Shown piece after piece: positions 7,579 to 9,316 of a stretch of DNA of 9,316 nt. The position numbers were made by a program, and so were the translations under genes. Source of the DNA: an uncultured Bacteroidaceae bacterium (GTDB lineage: Bacteria > Bacteroidota > Bacteroidia > Bacteroidales > Bacteroidaceae); contig CAJGCJ010000073.1 in assembly GCA_904501775.1 (NCBI GenBank), positions 1 to 9,316 on the forward strand, written 5' to 3'. The notes beneath the pieces were generated by a model that ran no database searches, had not been told where the DNA came from, and worked only from the letters and a program-made list of their open reading frames with translations. Numbering within the stretch: the stretch's first letter is position 1; every line of letters starts with the position of its first letter.

Positions 7579-8235
7579 ATGAGAAGAATCTTATGCGCAT
7601 CGGTAATACTTCTAAGCGTATTGCTTTCGGTGCATGCTCAATCGAAGCTCGACCTTAAACTCATTAAAGAGACAGTCGAGAATGAGAGTGGCTATTATAA
7701 CGACATTCTGAACATATACCTCACCGACGACCCTCTTATAAGGCTCGACGATATCGCTTTGGTATATTACGGACAGGTCTTTACATCCAACTACAAGAGC
7801 AGCAGCGACAATAACGAAACCGAGCTTAAGAATCACATCGCTACGGGTGACAACCGAAAAGCATACGAAACAGCAAAGAAGATACTGGAATACAACCCTG
7901 TGAATCTGAATGCACTGTTCTATGCATGGCGCTCATCCGATGCCATAGGATGTCCGCAATCAGAAGTATCGTCATACGTCAACAAATATCTGTCAATCCT
8001 GAACATGATAACGACCTACGGCGACGGCAAAAGCAGCAGAACACCATTCTATGTGATATGCCCCGACGACCAGGACCACCTACTATACGGAATGTTCGAT
8101 ATTGAGACAATAAAGAACCGCACACTCGACACCGAGACACTGTGCAACATAATCACAGTAGTGCCCACACAAAAGTTCCAGTCGAGCAGAATGTATATAA
8201 ATGTAGGATTGTACCTTTCACATACCTCGAAATAA
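7579..8235 (+). CDS. Small secreted protein of unknown function (DUF4919-like)
   Basis: A 218-residue protein with a clear Sec signal peptide: MRRILCASVILLSVLLSVHA, predicted cleavage after Ala20 before QSKLDLK. There is no lipobox cysteine, so it should be released into the periplasm. The rest is soluble, with no membrane segment. The stretch LVYYGQVFTSNYKSS (about residues 61-75), followed by a helical region (ETELKNHIATGDNRKAYETA onward) that looks TPR-like, recalls the DUF4919 family of Bacteroidota. I make that match from memory of the family's look, so treat the name as tentative. It starts 9 bases after the GH13 stop codon and is followed by a strong terminator-like hairpin, so it is the likely last gene of the fabD unit. 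Function is unknown. Confidence 0.8.
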   Translation: MRRILCASVILLSVLLSVHAQSKLDLKLIKETVENESGYYNDILNIYLTDDPLIRLDDIALVYYGQVFTSNYKSSSDNNETELKNHIATGDNRKAYETAKKILEYNPVNLNALFYAWRSSDAIGCPQSEVSSYVNKYLSILNMITTYGDGKSSRTPFYVICPDDQDHLLYGMFDIETIKNRTLDTETLCNIITVVPTQKFQSSRMYINVGLYLSHTSK

Positions 8236-8252
8236 TTATCTGACAAAATAGC

Positions 8253-8301
8253 GATAGAAATGTGCAACGGTTACATACCGCCAGACATTTCTATCTTTTT
8301 T
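8253..8301 (+). terminator. Intrinsic terminator at the end of the fabD-GH13-DUF4919-like unit
   Basis: GATAGAAATGT (8253-8263) and ACATTTCTATC (8285-8295) form a perfect 11-pair stem, immediately followed by six T residues (8296-8301). The 21-base loop can fold further: CGGT (8268-8271) pairs with ACCG (8277-8280) around a 5-base loop. The outer stem is AT-rich but long, and the T-run makes a Rho-independent terminator on the plus strand likely. The next gene's ATG lies at 8312, only 10 bases past the T-run. Confidence 0.8.
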
Positions 8302-8311
8302 ATATACTGTG

Positions 8312-9016
8312 ATGGCGAAAAAGATAATAAGAATAATAGGCATACTGCTGTTGCTGTTCTTTACAACTACAATTGCAATAACGGTGATATACCGTTTTGT
8401 CCCAATACCGGGGACTCCTCTGATGATTGTCCGCGCCATCAGCGATGATGCTCCTATACACTACGACTGGACACCTCTCGTCAAGATATCAAAGCATCTT
8501 CCGCTTGCTGTGGTTTCATCTGAAGACAATCTGTTCACACAGCACAACGGATTCGACTTCAAAGCGATAAGAGAGGCGCGCGCCGATGCCGAAAAAGGAA
8601 AGAAATTGCGTGGTGCCAGCACCATTAGCCAACAGACGGCAAAAAATGTTTTTCTGTGGCATGGACGCTCGTGGGTGCGCAAAGGGTTGGAGGCATATTT
8701 CACAATACTCATAGAGACCTTTTGGGGCAAAGAGAGAATTATGGAGGTATACCTCAACTGCATTGAGATGGGAAACGGCATATACGGAGCATCGGCAGTA
8801 GCAAAGCACCATTTCAAGAAAGAGGCCTCGAAGCTCACGCGTAAAGAGTGCGCTCTTATTGCAGCTACACTGCCCAACCCCCGCAAATACAACTCGGCAA
8901 AGCCTTCAAAGTATATGCAGAAGAGAGAGAAGGAGATACTTAGACTTATGCAGCTGATAGGTAAAGTTGAATACAGCAAGAGAGATGAAAAAGCAGAAAA
9001 CAAAAAAAAGCAATAA
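8312..9016 (+). CDS. mtgA: Monofunctional biosynthetic peptidoglycan glycosyltransferase (GT51)
   Basis: A 234-residue inner-membrane enzyme that polymerises lipid II into glycan strands. One N-terminal membrane anchor (about residues 5-27) follows a short basic start. GT51 motifs are in order: SSEDNLFTQHNG at 69-80 with catalytic Glu71, RGASTISQQTAKN at 100-112, RKGLEAYFT at 123-131 with Glu127, and KERIMEVYLN at 140-149. No transpeptidase domain follows, so this is the MtgA type, not a class A penicillin-binding protein. The ATG at 8312 is preferred over an overlapping in-frame GTG at 8309. The start lies immediately downstream of a terminator hairpin and no separate TAnnTTTG promoter is visible, so its expression signal is unclear. 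The lysine-rich C-terminus overlaps the next gene by 32 bases. Confidence 0.95.
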   Translation: MAKKIIRIIGILLLLFFTTTIAITVIYRFVPIPGTPLMIVRAISDDAPIHYDWTPLVKISKHLPLAVVSSEDNLFTQHNGFDFKAIREARADAEKGKKLRGASTISQQTAKNVFLWHGRSWVRKGLEAYFTILIETFWGKERIMEVYLNCIEMGNGIYGASAVAKHHFKKEASKLTRKECALIAATLPNPRKYNSAKPSKYMQKREKEILRLMQLIGKVEYSKRDEKAENKKKQ

Positions 9017-9316
9017 GGCCATAAGGCTGTTTGCACGCATAATGGGATATTTGGCTTTAATTCCGGCTGCCATCTTCTCGTTGACAATTGCATGCGACAT
9101 TGCAATAAGCAACAGCACATCGGAACGCATATATGACGATATAAAAGATGTTCCAAAATACAGCACATGCGTGGTGTTGGGTACAACCCCTTATAGCAAA
9201 GGAACAAAGAGAGGCAATCCCTACTTCAACAACCGCATGGATGCCGTTGCCGAACTCTACCGCAGAGGAGGCATAAAACAGATAATTGTAAGTGGCGACA
9301 GCAGCAGGAACTATGA
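8985..9316 (+). CDS. SanA/YdcF-family (DUF218) membrane protein, N-terminal part
   Basis: The frame opens at ATG 8985 and is still open at the window end (110 full codons). It starts MKKQKTKKSNKAIRLF, then a hydrophobic membrane segment (about residues 20-40), then STCVVLGTTPYSKGTKRGNP, an FNNRMDAVAELYRRGG helix and KQIIVSGDSS. The VVLG, the N-R-D-A helix and the SGD motif are the DUF218 layout seen in SanA, ElyC and YdcF. SanA has been linked to vancomycin exclusion and ElyC to lipid-carrier/envelope homeostasis in enterobacteria, which fits the pairing with mtgA. The first ATG overlaps the end of mtgA by 32 bases; an internal ATG at 9042 (residue 20) would cut into the membrane segment, so the upstream start is preferred. 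The C-terminal half is outside the window. Confidence 0.88.
   Translation, partial: MKKQKTKKSNKAIRLFARIMGYLALIPAAIFSLTIACDIAISNSTSERIYDDIKDVPKYSTCVVLGTTPYSKGTKRGNPYFNNRMDAVAELYRRGGIKQIIVSGDSSRNY

Noticed and set aside
1..9316. Search for CRISPR arrays, tRNA/rRNA genes, insertion sequences, attachment sites, phage or defence genes.
   Set aside because: No direct-repeat arrays, cloverleaf sequences, transposase or integrase frames or target-site duplications were seen; all genes are typical core functions.

Overview
The window reads as an ordinary chromosomal segment of a Bacteroidales bacterium (phylum Bacteroidota). The signs are four matches, with flanking support, to the Bacteroidota -7 promoter element TAnnTTTG, weak or absent Shine-Dalgarno sequences, AT-rich gene starts, a lipid-anchored TamL-type Omp85 protein, and protein sequences that resemble Bacteroides/Prevotella-type homologues. 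I cannot fix the genus. There is no mobile element, CRISPR array, tRNA or rRNA gene. No gene-free stretch exceeds 300 bases; the longest is about 264 bases, upstream of fabD.

Left block (minus strand, 1-3832): the 5' part of tyrS (tyrosyl-tRNA synthetase, cut by the window edge) has its own promoter. Upstream of it is a two-gene unit: tamL (outer-membrane Omp85-family lipoprotein with POTRA repeats and a beta-barrel) followed 34 bases later by a YycJ/WalJ-type metallo-beta-lactamase-fold hydrolase. tamL is best read from a GTG at 3832, which gives a clean lipoprotein signal peptide.

Centre (3833-4985): a short divergent promoter region separates tamL from a SpoU/TrmH-type RNA 2'-O-methyltransferase on the plus strand. 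The intergenic region after it holds an unassigned hairpin and, at its right end, the fabD promoter.

Right block (plus strand, 4986-9316): fabD (malonyl-CoA:ACP transacylase), a signal-less GH13 alpha-amylase-family enzyme and a small secreted protein of unknown function (DUF4919-like) are tightly spaced and look like one operon. A strong intrinsic-terminator-like hairpin with a T-run follows. Only 10 bases after the T-run, mtgA (monofunctional peptidoglycan glycosyltransferase) begins. Its 3' end overlaps the start of a SanA/YdcF-family (DUF218) membrane protein that runs off the window.

Functionally the window is housekeeping and envelope biogenesis: translation (tyrS, RNA methyltransferase), outer-membrane protein assembly (tamL), fatty-acid synthesis (fabD), alpha-glucan metabolism (GH13) and cell wall (mtgA, sanA-like). 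I see no convincing new system. The points most worth a second look are the hairpin jammed against mtgA, the A8 tract in the mtgA/sanA overlap, the interlocked divergent promoters, and the GTG start of tamL.
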